Shown one piece after another: positions 1 to 7,346 of a DNA stretch of 7,611 nucleotides. A model generated the notes under the pieces. It was not told where the DNA came from. It saw only the letters and a program-made list of their open reading frames with translations, and ran no database searches. Origin of the DNA: Gemmataceae bacterium (GTDB lineage Bacteria > Planctomycetota > Planctomycetia > Gemmatales > Gemmataceae); contig JANWVS010000083.1 of NCBI GenBank assembly GCA_025056835.1, forward strand, positions 1 through 7,611. Reading direction: 5' to 3'. The translations under genes and the position numbers were made by a program. How positions within the stretch are numbered: position 1 is the stretch's first letter; each line of letters opens with the position of its first letter.

Positions 1-3000
1 GCCGAAGCGTGCTTTGCCGCCCAACGGTTGCTGGGTGATAAGAGAGTACGGACCAGTAGCGCGGGCGTGGACCTTGTCGTCCACTAAGTGGTGGAGCTTC
101 AGCATGTAGATGTAGCCGACCGTGACCGGCTGTTCGAAGCGCTCCCCTGTGCGGCCATCGTAGAGGTAGCACTTACCGCTTTCGGGAATTCCAGCCTCCT
201 TGAGGGCGGCGCGGATTTCTTCTTCCGAGGCGCCGTCAAACACTGGGGTGATCGCCTTGAAGCCGAGTTTGGCCGCGGCGTAGCCCAGATGCGTTTCCAG
301 GATTTGGCCCACGTTCATGCGGCTGGGAACCCCCAGAGGATTGAGAAGAATATCGACGGGCGTACCGTCGGCCAAGAACGGCATGTCTTCCTCGGGAAGC
401 ACTTTGGAGATGACCCCCTTGTTGCCGTGTCGTCCCGCCATCTTGTCGCCCACGGAAATGACACGTTTGGTGGCAACGTACACCTTGACCATCTGCTGCA
501 CGCCGGATGGCAATTCGTCGCCGCGCTTGAGCGAATTGAGCCGCCGTTCCTTTTCGTCGACAAGGAATTGCAGCCGCTCCTTGAATTTGCCGTAGATTTT
601 GCTCGCCTCTTTCTGGCGTTCGGGCGAACGGATATCGAGCATGCCCAGGTGGAAGCTGGAGGCAAGATCGACCATGGCCTTTTCGTCCCGATCACCAGCC
701 ACGGCCTTCATTTCCTTCTTGTCGAGCACATCTCCCAAAGCAGACAACAACGCTCGAAAAACTTCGAGAATCTGCTTATTGTAGCGGTTCTCGATCTCCT
801 TAGTCTGTTTATCGACCGCCTTGCGTTCCTCTTCCGTCATCGCGGCGCGGCGGCTGAATTTCTCAGCGGCAATCACGACTCCTTCGACCCCCGAGGGAAC
901 TTCGAGGCTGTCGTTCTTGACGTCCTCGCCGGCGCGGCCGAAAATCGCGTGAAGCAGCTTTTCCTCGGGGGTCAATTCACTCTTGGATTTCGGCGAGACC
1001 TTACCGACCAAAATATCCCCCGGCGTCACGTAAGTACCGATTCGAACAATGCCATTTTCATCGAGGTTGGCCAGCGCCTTGGGCGAGACATTGGGTATGT
1101 CGCGCGTAAATTCCTCCTTGCCCAGCTTCGTTTCGCGAATTTCCAGCTCAAATTCTTCGATGTGGATCGACGTGTAGGTATCGTTCTTGACTAGCCGCTC
1201 GCTGATGATGATGGCGTCCTCGAAGTTGTAGCCGTCCCATGACATGAACGCCACCAGCACATTGCGCCCCAGGGCTAACTCGCCGTGGTGGGTTGCGGCT
1301 CCGTCGGCCAGGATCTGGCCTTTGCGAACGCGCATCCCCTCGCTGACGATCGGCTTCTGGTTCAAGCAAGTGCGTTCATTTAATCCGACGAATTTGCGTA
1401 ACACGTATTCGACTGTTCCCGGCTGCGAACGAAGCCGATCCAAGCGGGTCGTGCCATCGCTCCCTGCCGCGAACGCCCCAGGATGGGGTTTTTCCGGCGT
1501 CAGGAGGATGCGCTCGGCATCGACATAGGCGACATAGCCGTCACGATCGGCCTTCACGACCATCCCGCTGTTGCGAGCCACCTCCGTTTCCATGCCCGTG
1601 GCCACGAGCGGCGGTTCCGTAACCAGCAAAGGCACCGCCTGGCGTTGCATGTTCGAGCCCATTAAGGCCCGGTTGGCGTCGTCATGCTCGAGGAATGGGA
1701 TCAAACCCGCGGAGACGCCGACCATTTGCTTTGGAGAAATATCGATGTACTGGACTTTGTCAGCATCGACGACGCTGAAATCACCGCCGATCCGCGCGGT
1801 GACGCGATCTTGGGCAATGCGGCCGCCGGAAATGGGGGTGTCGGCCGGCGCTAAGAACGCTTGCGCTTCTTCGTCCGCTCGCAACCAAGCGACGCCGTCG
1901 CGCCCTTCGCTGAGTTTACGCCGGTGAACCTTACGATAGGGTGTGATCAAGAAGCCATATTCATCGACCCCGGCATAGATCGACAGGCTCGAAATCAGGC
2001 CGATGTTCGTGCCTTCTGGGGTTTCGATGGGGCAAATCCGTCCGTAGTGCGAGATGTGAACGTCGCGGACCTCGAAGCCGGCTCGTTTTCGGTTCAACCC
2101 GCCCGGGCCAAGGGCCGAGAGCCGGCGCTCGTGAGTCAGTTGGGCCAAGGGATTGGTTTGATCGACGACTTGGCTCAGCTCGCCACGGCCGAAGAAGTAC
2201 TCGATTGCGGCCGAGATGCTCTTCGGGTTAATCAGCGAGCGCGGTGTCATATCGACTTGATCACGAATCGACATCCGTTCCTGCACGGTGCGACGCAGTT
2301 TCAGGAACCCCTTGCGTAATTCGTCAGCCGCCAACTCGTCAATCGTGCGGAGACGGCGATTGCCCAAGTGATCAATGTCATCGACGTGCCCTTGGCCGGC
2401 TCGAAGACTGAGAAGGTAACGGATCGCGTTCAAATAATCCGTAGCCCGCAACGTCATTTCAGTTTCAGGGATTTCCTGATTGAACTTGCGGTTGATGCGG
2501 AAGCGCCCGACCTTTCCCAAACGATAGCGATTGGGATCCTGGAATTTTTCCCGAAACAGTTCCTTGGCCTTTTCCAGTTGAGGAGGATTGCCTGGTCGCA
2601 GACGTTGGTAGATTTTCAAGAGAGCTTCTTCGTGGGTGCTGGTCGGGTCTTCGCGCAAGGATGCCAGAATCAACGTATCGATCTGCTTACCTTGATCATT
2701 CTTCAAACGAAGAACTTCGACCGACTTCAGATTGCTGGCATAGAGTTTGTCAACGTCTTCCTTCGTGAGGACTTCGCCACTTTCCTTGAATAACTCGCCT
2801 GTTTCCGGGTCGATGACATCGCCGACGGCAACTAATCCCTCCAATACGTCGCGATTCGCGGGGGTCAAGGCAACGTTTTGGGTTTGGTGGAACGCCCTGA
2901 TAATCTTGTCGTCGGTGGAATATTCGGGGTCCATGGCGCGCAGCAACGTCATCGCCGAAAATTTTCCGGATTGGTCGATGCGCACACCGAGCGTGTCCTT

Positions 3001-3549
3001 CTTCGTGACGTTTATTTCAATCCAACTGCCGCGCTCGGGGATGATCCGACAGCTATGCAGCTTTCGCTCGGACGCCTCGGTCTCGACGACAAAATCCACG
3101 CCGGGCGAGCGATGCAATTGACTGACGACGACGCGTTCGGCCCCGTTGATGATGAATTCGCCGCCGCCGATCATGATCGGCATGTCGCCGAGATAGACCT
3201 CTTCCTCGACCGGCTGTTCCTTGTTGAGGCGCAGCCAAACACGAAAAGGTCGGCCGTAGGTCAACCGCAGCTGCCGGCACTCGTCCGGTCCGTAGCGCGG
3301 TTTGCCGAGTTCGTAGCGGATGTAGTTCAAGCTGAGGGTACGATCATAACTTTCGATTGGAAAAATTTCCCGCAAAACGCCTTCTAACCCGTGGGGTTCC
3401 CTTTTATCGGGCGGCACATCCAATTGCAAGAAGCGTTCATACGACCGGGTCTGGACTTCGGTAAGGTTGGGGACTTCGATGGCATCGCCGAAGCGACCAT
3501 AGTTGCGCACTTGCGTGGGCTTGATGATGCGAACCGGCGAGATGGACAT
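1..3549 (-). CDS. rpoB: RNA polymerase beta subunit RpoB (3' end cut by window)
   Basis: This is the beta subunit of DNA-dependent RNA polymerase, which forms half of the catalytic cleft. The minus-strand frame is open for 1183 codons from the ATG at 3547-3549 to position 1, with no stop or frameshift, and starts [20 protein letters not shown]. Recognisable blocks in order are [17 protein letters not shown] near residue 135, RPGNPP and VGRFRIN in the lobe, and the rifampicin-pocket block at residues 457-484 (ELSQVVDQ...[13 protein letters not shown]). Next come [18 protein letters not shown] and the family signature [12 protein letters not shown] at residues 1034-1045. Lys1036 and Lys1044 match the E. 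coli active-site lysines K1065 and K1073. A charged, coiled-coil-like stretch at about 895-1020 resembles the region of the E. coli beta lineage insert. By alignment with E. coli, the last ~50-76 residues are missing; the frame ends at [11 protein letters not shown]. The start is supported by a GGGAG ribosome site 8 nt upstream. rpoC should follow outside the window. Confidence 0.98.
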   Translation of the reverse strand, partial: MSISPVRIIKPTQVRNYGRFGDAIEVPNLTEVQTRSYERFLQLDVPPDKREPHGLEGVLREIFPIESYDRTLSLNYIRYELGKPRYGPDECRQLRLTYGRPFRVWLRLNKEQPVEEEVYLGDMPIMIGGGEFIINGAERVVVSQLHRSPGVDFVVETEASERKLHSCRIIPERGSWIEINVTKKDTLGVRIDQSGKFSAMTLLRAMDPEYSTDDKIIRAFHQTQNVALTPANRDVLEGLVAVGDVIDPETGELFKESGEVLTKEDVDKLYASNLKSVEVLRLKNDQGKQIDTLILASLREDPTSTHEEALLKIYQRLRPGNPPQLEKAKELFREKFQDPNRYRLGKVGRFRINRKFNQEIPETEMTLRATDYLNAIRYLLSLRAGQGHVDDIDHLGNRRLRTIDELAADELRKGFLKLRRTVQERMSIRDQVDMTPRSLINPKSISAAIEYFFGRGELSQVVDQTNPLAQLTHERRLSALGPGGLNRKRAGFEVRDVHISHYGRICPIETPEGTNIGLISSLSIYAGVDEYGFLITPYRKVHRRKLSEGRDGVAWLRADEEAQAFLAPADTPISGGRIAQDRVTARIGGDFSVVDADKVQYIDISPKQMVGVSAGLIPFLEHDDANRALMGSNMQRQAVPLLVTEPPLVATGMETEVARNSGMVVKADRDGYVAYVDAERILLTPEKPHPGAFAAGSDGTTRLDRLRSQPGTVEYVLRKFVGLNERTCLNQKPIVSEGMRVRKGQILADGAATHHGELALGRNVLVAFMSWDGYNFEDAIIISERLVKNDTYTSIHIEEFELEIRETKLGKEEFTRDIPNVSPKALANLDENGIVRIGTYVTPGDILVGKVSPKSKSELTPEEKLLHAIFGRAGEDVKNDSLEVPSGVEGVVIAAEKFSRRAAMTEEERKAVDKQTKEIENRYNKQILEVFRALLSALGDVLDKKEMKAVAGDRDEKAMVDLASSFHLGMLDIRSPERQKEASKIYGKFKERLQFLVDEKERRLNSLKRGDELPSGVQQMVKVYVATKRVISVGDKMAGRHGNKGVISKVLPEEDMPFLADGTPVDILLNPLGVPSRMNVGQILETHLGYAAAKLGFKAITPVFDGASEEEIRAALKEAGIPESGKCYLYDGRTGERFEQPVTVGYIYMLKLHHLVDDKVHARATGPYSLITQQPLGGKARFG

Positions 3550-3557
3550 GGTATCGG

Positions 3558-3562
3558 CTCCC
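3558..3562 (-). promoter_or_regulatory. Ribosome binding site of rpoB
   Basis: The mRNA reads GGGAG followed by 8 nt and then the ATG at 3549. This is the clearest Shine-Dalgarno sequence in the window. It fixes the rpoB start, which also agrees with the expected N-terminus of the protein. Confidence 0.75.
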
Positions 3563-3830
3563 AGAAACGAACGAATGCGAACGTACCGTAGCTAACCAAC
3601 GGGACCAAAGGCCATCGGGCGACGGGTGCTGCAACACGTTGTACCAAGTAACTGTTGAGATATTCGCGGGAATAGAAGACACAGACAGCGACAATGCGCG
3701 CCGCGCAGCGCAAACAGCCAGACGAACCACCGACGCCGCCGTGCGCATCCAGCGCCGAAACGTCGTCCGCCGTCCTGCGCGTGAGAACAAATTGCTGAAG
3801 CGTCGCACGCTGAATCCACCTAAGGACAAC

Positions 3831-3887
3831 GTGGGTCGGCGGTGCTCCTGGGCCATCCTGGATCACCAGCGACCACCGCCGACGCGC
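3831..3887 (-). promoter_or_regulatory. Long imperfect hairpin in the rplL-rpoB spacer (possible attenuator or processing site)
   Basis: Arms 3835-3844 and 3874-3883 (gtcggcggtg / caccgccgac on the plus strand) are a perfect 10-bp GC-rich inverted repeat. After a C-C mismatch the stem continues inward with TC/GA and then CTGG/CCAG. Outward there is a G-G mismatch and three more pairs, one of them wobble. On the transcribed side the structure is followed by ACCCACGTTG, not by a T-run, so it is not a standard intrinsic terminator. Known biology of this junction makes an RNase III-type site or a transcription attenuator the natural guesses. Confidence 0.55.
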
Positions 3888-3982
3888 CTCTACTCTTGCT
3901 AGTCCCTAGCGACTCAATCCGGCCACTGCGTGGGCCGATATCGTTTATCGTTGAGGGTGCTAACCTTCGGCTTATACTTGGA

Positions 3983-4390
3983 CTACTTTAGGGCCACTTT
4001 CGCACCGCCATCTTCCAATTGCTTTTTGAGCTTTTCGGCTTCCTCTTTGCTGATATTTTCCTTCACCGCTTTGGGAGCTCCTTCGACCAAATCCTTGGCC
4101 TCCTTCAGCCCCAAACCGGTGATCTCGCGAATGACCTTGATCACGTTGATCTTCTTGGCGGCATCGAAACCTTCCAGGACCACGGTGAATTCGGTCTTTT
4201 CAGCGGGTTTTTCAGCTGGCGCCGCCGCACCACCGGCCGCCGCCGGCCCCGCCACCATGACCGCACCGCCGGCGGCTGGTTCGATTTTGTACTTCTCTTT
4301 CAAATACTCTTTGAGTTGGACCGCCTGGACGATGGTCAGTTGAGCAATTTTATCGCCCAGAGCGGCAATGTCCGCAGCAACTTCGGTCAT
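3983..4390 (-). CDS. rplL: 50S ribosomal protein L7/L12
   Basis: L12 is the multicopy stalk protein that recruits and activates the translational GTPases EF-Tu, EF-G, IF2 and RF3. The product is 135 residues, slightly longer than the usual 120-130. Residues 1-37 are the dimerising helical N-terminal domain ([20 protein letters not shown]) that sits on L10. Residues 38-64 are the flexible Ala/Gly/Pro hinge. Residues 65-135 are the globular factor-binding domain with [21 protein letters not shown]. Its helix 4-5 face is conserved: Lys80, Ile84, Lys85, Arg88 and Lys99 line up with E. coli Lys65, Ile69, Lys70, Arg73 and Lys84. I chose the ATG at 4388-4390 ([15 protein letters not shown]) over an in-frame start 17 codons upstream. 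It matches the family N-terminus and has AAAGGA 11 nt before it, and the longer start would translate the T-rich leader. The stop is TAG. Confidence 0.98.
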   Translation of the reverse strand: MTEVAADIAALGDKIAQLTIVQAVQLKEYLKEKYKIEPAAGGAVMVAGPAAAGGAAAPAEKPAEKTEFTVVLEGFDAAKKINVIKVIREITGLGLKEAKDLVEGAPKAVKENISKEEAEKLKKQLEDGGAKVALK

Positions 4391-4401
4391 GAGTCGTTCG
4401 T

Positions 4402-4408
4402 TCCTTTC
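4402..4408 (-). promoter_or_regulatory. Ribosome binding site of rplL with upstream U-run
   Basis: The mRNA reads seven U, then GAAAGGA, then 11 nt to the ATG at 4390. The purine-rich GAAAGGA supports this start. A U-run just before it is the kind of single-stranded site that protein S1 can bind, which would suit L12, the only ribosomal protein needed in several copies per ribosome. The S1 role is inference. Confidence 0.55.
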
Positions 4409-4439
4409 AAAAAAATGCGGCTGCCTGAAGCAGGGCAGC
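4409..4439 (-). terminator. Terminator-like hairpin plus T7 run between rplJ and rplL
   Basis: On the transcript, GCTGC pairs with GCAGC. After one bulged C, CTG pairs with CAG around a CTT loop, giving 8 bp in all at 4420-4439. CGCA and then seven T follow (4409-4415). The parts of an intrinsic terminator are present, but the 4-nt gap between stem and T-run should weaken it. rplL directly downstream is certainly expressed, so at most this is a partial attenuator or a 3'-end or processing structure. The T-run may mainly serve translation of rplL. Confidence 0.4.
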
Positions 4440-4464
4440 AAGGCGCGTAATAGCCGAAACCAAA

Positions 4465-4983
4465 CTAAGTCGAGGCCGTCGGAGGTTTCTCGCTGATTGT
4501 TTGCAGTTGGCTGGCGATCTGGGAAGCCGGACCGGTCAATTGCGAGAGCAACGTCGATGCCGGACCGAGGATCGCCGACAGGAGGTCTCCGATCGCCTCT
4601 TGACGCGTGGGCATCGTCAAGGCTTGGTCAAAGGATACCGATTGGCCGTCGGCCAAGGCATCCTTGATTTTAATCTTCTTGTCGTTCTTCTTGACAATCG
4701 CCTCGATTTCACGGCTCAGTTCCTTCAGGCTGCTGCCGCCGAAAGCAATCGTTGTGTTGCCCACCCAGGGCTTGCTCGGGTTGAGGCCCAATTCGCTGAA
4801 AACCCGACGGCACAGACTGTTCTTGACCTGATGGAGGCGAATGCCTTTTTTCCGCAGGCCGAGGCGAATTTTATTGTCGGAGACGGCATCCAAGCCAACG
4901 ATATCCAGCATTATCAGATCCCGGACGTCTCGAAATGTTTTTTTCAAGGCGTCCATTTGCAATTGTTTAATGGCCTTACTCAT
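4465..4983 (-). CDS. rplJ: 50S ribosomal protein L10
   Basis: L10 anchors the L12 dimers to 23S rRNA at the base of the GTPase stalk; in E. coli the L10-L12 complex also represses its own mRNA. The 172-residue product has the family layout. The N-terminal rRNA- and L11-binding domain includes [20 protein letters not shown] and the typical VKNSL motif at residues 53-57, followed by TTIAFGG. A charged middle comes next, and the C-terminal helix holds two consecutive 11-residue units beginning GPAS at residues 140 and 151. Such C-terminal segments bind L12 dimers in this family. The tail ends PPTAST. I prefer the ATG at 4981-4983 ([10 protein letters not shown]); a GTG four codons upstream (4993-4995) is possible, and neither has a strong ribosome site. 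The stop is TAG, 74 nt before rplL. Confidence 0.96.
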   Translation of the reverse strand: MSKAIKQLQMDALKKTFRDVRDLIMLDIVGLDAVSDNKIRLGLRKKGIRLHQVKNSLCRRVFSELGLNPSKPWVGNTTIAFGGSSLKELSREIEAIVKKNDKKIKIKDALADGQSVSFDQALTMPTRQEAIGDLLSAILGPASTLLSQLTGPASQIASQLQTISEKPPTAST

Positions 4984-5002
4984 GGTTCGTTGCACTCAGC
5001 GC

Positions 5003-5070
5003 CAAGACAAACCGCCATCTTGTCGAGATTCGCGACCGGTCAGCCGTAGCTTATCGCTGAGCACCGGCCG
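5003..5070 (-). promoter_or_regulatory. Structured rplJ leader, candidate L10-L12 autoregulatory site
   Basis: The 103-nt rplA-rplJ gap contains two structures. At 5033-5070 the transcript forms CGGCCGGT/ACCGGTCG (8 bp with one G-U). A 3-nt bulge GCT and CAGC/GCTG (4 bp) follow, closed by an 11-nt loop. Just downstream, CAAGA/TCTTG (5003-5007 with 5018-5022) and GACAA/TTGTC (5006-5010 with 5020-5024) overlap, so only one can form at a time. In many bacteria the mRNA immediately before rplJ is the binding site for the L10-L12 complex. I do not see an obvious kink-turn, so identity with the known L10 leader family is not shown. Confidence 0.4.
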
Positions 5071-5086
5071 AGAATGACTCGCGTGT

Positions 5087-6061
5087 TCACGCCCCCACAG
5101 CTACCGGCACGCCGGGGCTCATCGTCGAACAGATCGTCACCGATTTAATGAACTGCCCCTTGACCCCCGCGGGTTTGGCAGCGCGAACGGCTTCGATGAA
5201 CGCTTGGATGTTCTCAACCAGTTTGTTATCGTCAAAGCTGATTTTGCCAACGCCGGCGTGCACATTACCGCCTTTGTCGGTACGAAATTCGACCTTGCCT
5301 GCCTTGAAATCTCTCACGGCAGTCGCCACATCTCCGGTGATCACCGTGCCTGCTTTGGGCGTCGGCATGAGACCCCGAGGGCCTAACACCTTACCCAAGC
5401 GACTGACTTTGCCCATCATGTCTTGCGTCGCGAGGGCCACATCAAAATCCAACCAATTTTGTTTTTGAATCTTCTCCAGCAGGTCGTCGGCCCCCGCATA
5501 GTCGGCCCCGGCGTCGAGAGCTTTCTTAATGTTGTCGCCCTGACAGAAAACGACCACCCGAACCGTCTTGCCGACACCATGAGGCAACGGCACCGTGCCG
5601 CGAATCAATTGATCGCTTTGGCTGACGTCGACACCGAGGCTCATGTGAATTTCTACGGTCTCATCAAACTTGGCTCGGCGCAAGGATTTCAACAGAGCAA
5701 CAGCGCGCGGCAAGGGAACTGGACCTTCTTTGGCCAAACGCTGGGCCTGATTCTTCAATAGTTGGCGCAGTTTTTTGCCGCGAGCGGGTGGGATGCCGGC
5801 GCGCTTCCGTTTTTTCGGTCCTTCGGGAGGCGAAACGGTTGGCGTCGTGGGGCTGGGCGGCTCGGGCGCAGCCAAGGGCGGGGGTTCCGGTTTGGTCTCT
5901 TGAGGCGGTGCCTCAGGCGCTGTCTTAGTCTTGGTCTTCTTCGCGTCGCCGCGCGGAGCCTTGACGTCTTTTGCCTCCCTGGAGGGTTCCGGTGCGGATT
6001 TGACCTCCGCGGAGGACTGCGGCTTGGCTTCGGCGGCTTCGGCAGTTTTTTTCTTGGCCAT
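5087..6061 (-). CDS. rplA: 50S ribosomal protein L1 with long low-complexity N-terminal extension
   Basis: L1 forms the mobile stalk that guides deacylated tRNA out of the E site, and it represses its own operon in several bacteria. The product is 324 residues against a usual ~230. The L1 fold occupies about residues 94-324: [15 protein letters not shown] (131-145), GTVPLPHG, the signature [15 protein letters not shown] (226-240), and a typical end with [17 protein letters not shown]. Residues 1-93 have no predicted fold: they begin [13 protein letters not shown], contain runs such as [10 protein letters not shown] and a Pro-rich middle, and end in the basic patch GPKKRKRAG. The extension is coded in the same frame with no ATG between codon 1 and Met140, which lies inside the fold, so it is probably translated. 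No strong ribosome site precedes the ATG at 6059-6061. The stop is TGA. Confidence 0.96.
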   Translation of the reverse strand: MAKKKTAEAAEAKPQSSAEVKSAPEPSREAKDVKAPRGDAKKTKTKTAPEAPPQETKPEPPPLAAPEPPSPTTPTVSPPEGPKKRKRAGIPPARGKKLRQLLKNQAQRLAKEGPVPLPRAVALLKSLRRAKFDETVEIHMSLGVDVSQSDQLIRGTVPLPHGVGKTVRVVVFCQGDNIKKALDAGADYAGADDLLEKIQKQNWLDFDVALATQDMMGKVSRLGKVLGPRGLMPTPKAGTVITGDVATAVRDFKAGKVEFRTDKGGNVHAGVGKISFDDNKLVENIQAFIEAVRAAKPAGVKGQFIKSVTICSTMSPGVPVAVGA

Positions 6062-6184
6062 GCTGGTCTTGATATCTATCTGAAAAGAAAAACCCCTCGA
6101 CAGCGGTGTTCCTCGCGGCCAACTTCTTCACGCGAAGGTCCGTACCTCACCGAGTCGCCACTCGAGACAGATTATGGTATGGAA
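6062..6184 (-). other. rplK-rplA spacer with short stem-loops
   Basis: This is a 123-nt non-coding gap. On the transcript it contains CGAGT-GGCG-ACTCG (6151-6164), a small CTTC-GCGT-GAAG stem, and a pyrimidine run GGGGTTTTTCTTTTC (6082-6096) close to the rplA start. The pyrimidine run is not preceded by a stem, so I do not call a terminator. An L1-binding mRNA site could be here or near rplK, but I cannot recognise one. Confidence 0.4.
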
Positions 6185-6649
6185 TCACCCCTCAATGGCA
6201 ATACCCATGCTTCGCGCCGTGCCAGCGACGATTCGCATGGCGTGTTCTTCATCTCGCGCGTTGAGATCGTTGAATTTCCGCTTCGCAATTTCTCTGACCT
6301 GAGCAGCCGTCACCTTAAACCCTTTGTATTTTCCCGAGCCCTTGGCTTTTTCTTCCGGCTCGATGATTTCGCCCCCCTTTTTCTTTTCGATCGGAATACC
6401 GGCAGCTTGCTTGAGCAAGACTGCCGCTGGCGGGCTTTTTACCTCAAAAGTGAACGACCGATCGTTGTACACGGTGATCACCACCGGCACCGTCATGCCG
6501 CGGTATTCCTTGGTCCGGTCGTTGAATTGATTGACAAACTGTCCGATGTTCACTCCGTGTTGGCCGAGTGCCGGGCCAACCGGCGGCGCCGGCGTTGCTT
6601 GGCCGCCGGGACACTGTAGTTTGATCTGTGCGGTTACCTGCTTGGCCAT
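6185..6649 (-). CDS. rplK: 50S ribosomal protein L11
   Basis: L11 binds the GTPase-associated region of 23S rRNA together with L10, takes part in factor binding and RelA activation, and forms the thiostrepton pocket. The product is 154 residues; E. coli L11 has 142. The N-terminal domain has [20 protein letters not shown] (residues 10-29), with the prolines that contact thiostrepton present, then [14 protein letters not shown] and [27 protein letters not shown] (54-80). The C-terminal rRNA-binding domain ends [12 protein letters not shown]. The extra length sits between the two conserved parts, as the charged stretch [20 protein letters not shown] at about residues 87-106. The ATG at 6647-6649 follows nusG by 15 nt, and its ribosome site overlaps the nusG stop, so the two genes are surely co-transcribed. 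The stop is TGA. Confidence 0.98.
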   Translation of the reverse strand: MAKQVTAQIKLQCPGGQATPAPPVGPALGQHGVNIGQFVNQFNDRTKEYRGMTVPVVITVYNDRSFTFEVKSPPAAVLLKQAAGIPIEKKKGGEIIEPEEKAKGSGKYKGFKVTAAQVREIAKRKFNDLNARDEEHAMRIVAGTARSMGIAIEG

Positions 6650-6660
6650 GGCTGGTCACA

Positions 6661-6666
6661 CCCTTT
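6661..6666 (-). promoter_or_regulatory. Ribosome binding site of rplK overlapping the nusG stop
   Basis: The transcript reads TAAAGGG: the nusG stop TAA shares its last two bases with AAAGGG, which lies 11 nt before the rplK ATG. This arrangement suggests translational coupling of rplK to nusG and supports the chosen rplK start. Confidence 0.6.
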
Positions 6667-7315
6667 ACGCATAATCTACTTGCCAATACTCGAGTTCCAC
6701 CGGAACCGGCCGCCCGAAGATCGTCAGTTCCACCCGGACGGCTCCCTTACCTTCCAGCAATTCCTTGACTTCCCCTTCCATACCGGCAAAAGTACCGTCC
6801 TTGACCTTAACTCGATCCCCCTTTTCAAACTTCGATTTGGGCGGGGCCTCTACTGCTTCGCCGCGCTGGCCGAGCATCCGGGCCACTTCGTGGTCGCTCA
6901 TTGGCGGCGGCGGCTTGTTGAGCCCAGCCCCGACGAAGTCCCCCACGCCCGACGTTTCGCGGAACAGATAGAGCATCTTATCGTTGAATTCCAATTTGAC
7001 CATCAAGTAGCCGGGGTAGAGCTTCCGCTCCTTGACGACGCGCTTGCCTTTGCGCATTTCGGTGACTTTTTCCGTCGGTACAATGATTTGTTCAAAGTAG
7101 TCCTGCAAACCTTCGATTTTCACGCGCCGTTCGATCGCTTCGCGTATCGCTTCTTCGCGACCGGACTGCACCTTGACGACGTACCAGCGCATATTCGGAT
7201 TGCGAGCCGGCGGAACCGTAGACGGTTCGGCAGCGCCAGCGGCAGGTCCACTGTCAGCCTTCGGTGCTGCCGGTTCACCGTTCGCAGTTTCGGGATTGGC
7301 GGTTTCGGCACTCAT
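6665..7315 (-). CDS. nusG: Transcription termination/antitermination factor NusG
   Basis: NusG binds RNA polymerase through its NGN domain, and binds Rho or ribosomal protein S10 through its KOW domain, linking transcription to translation or termination. The 216-residue product has the NGN domain from about residue 42 (MRWYVVKVQSGREEAIREAI) with IIVPTEKVTEMRKGKR and RKLYPGYLMVKLEFND. The linker follows, and the KOW domain begins about residue 162 (KFEKGDRVKVKDGTFAGMEGEV), ending IFGRPVPVELEYWQVDYA. All blocks match E. coli NusG in order. Residues 1-41 are an extra acidic, Ala/Pro-rich, probably disordered head; the family often has only a few residues here. I chose the ATG at 7313-7315, with AGAAG 6 nt upstream. 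An in-frame GTG at 7349-7351 would overlap the secE stop and translate through a perfect hairpin, so I think it less likely. The stop is TAA. Confidence 0.96.
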   Translation of the reverse strand: MSAETANPETANGEPAAPKADSGPAAGAAEPSTVPPARNPNMRWYVVKVQSGREEAIREAIERRVKIEGLQDYFEQIIVPTEKVTEMRKGKRVVKERKLYPGYLMVKLEFNDKMLYLFRETSGVGDFVGAGLNKPPPPMSDHEVARMLGQRGEAVEAPPKSKFEKGDRVKVKDGTFAGMEGEVKELLEGKGAVRVELTIFGRPVPVELEYWQVDYA

Positions 7316-7328
7316 GGCTTGCTTCTGA

Positions 7329-7346
7329 AACCCAGCGGCCTGGGTT
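7329..7346 (-). promoter_or_regulatory. Perfect 7-bp hairpin in the secE-nusG gap
   Basis: On the transcript AACCCAG pairs exactly with CTGGGTT around the tetraloop GCCG. The 5' arm starts with the two A of the secE stop TAA. The 3' arm ends two nt before the AGAAG sequence that serves nusG. The T-run after it is only three long, so it is not a good terminator. It could influence nusG translation or coupling from secE, or mark an RNA processing point. Confidence 0.5.

Larger units (their letters stand above)
3550..3982 (-). other. 433-nt non-coding spacer between rplL and rpoB
   Basis: No open frame here resembles a protein. The frames that cross it run out of frame into rpoB or are rich in Arg, Cys and Ala in the way non-coding shadows are. 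The stretch holds a long inverted repeat (3831-3887) and two small stem-loops: GCTAG/CTAGC with a 3-nt loop at 3898-3910, and GGCC-AC/GT-GGCC with one bulged G at 3921-3936. The rpoB ribosome site lies at its end. I see no convincing -35/-10 pair. In E. coli the equivalent gap carries an attenuator and an RNase III processing site that lower rpoBC output relative to the ribosomal proteins. A similar role here is inferred from position only. Confidence 0.7.

Noticed and set aside
88..1194. Long open frame of 368 codons on the plus strand, antisense to rpoB
   Set aside because: It lies wholly opposite conserved rpoB sequence, has no recognisable domain, and is a by-product of codon bias. The same applies to the other plus-strand frames across rpoB.
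3384..3866. Minus-strand open frame of 160 codons crossing the rplL-rpoB gap
   Set aside because: It runs about 165 nt into rpoB in a different frame, and the product has no recognisable motif. Other frames in this gap (3437-3856, 3592-3819, 3639-3902) are equally unconvincing.
3971..3976. TATAAG on the transcribed side just after rplL as a promoter -10 box for rpoB
   Set aside because: There is no -35-like hexamer at a suitable distance, so a lone AT-rich hexamer is not enough.
4391..4441. Upstream in-frame start for rplL giving 17 extra residues
   Set aside because: The extra residues would be coded by the hairpin/T-run leader and ribosome site, and they do not match the L12 N-terminus.
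6082..6096. Pyrimidine-rich run GGGGTTTTTCTTTTC before rplA as a possible terminator
   Set aside because: No stem of useful strength precedes it, and rplA follows directly within the operon.
5762..6619. Plus-strand open frame of 285 codons opposite rplA and rplK
   Set aside because: It is antisense to two certain ribosomal protein genes, with Arg/Gly/Leu-rich low-complexity content that mirrors the L1 extension.
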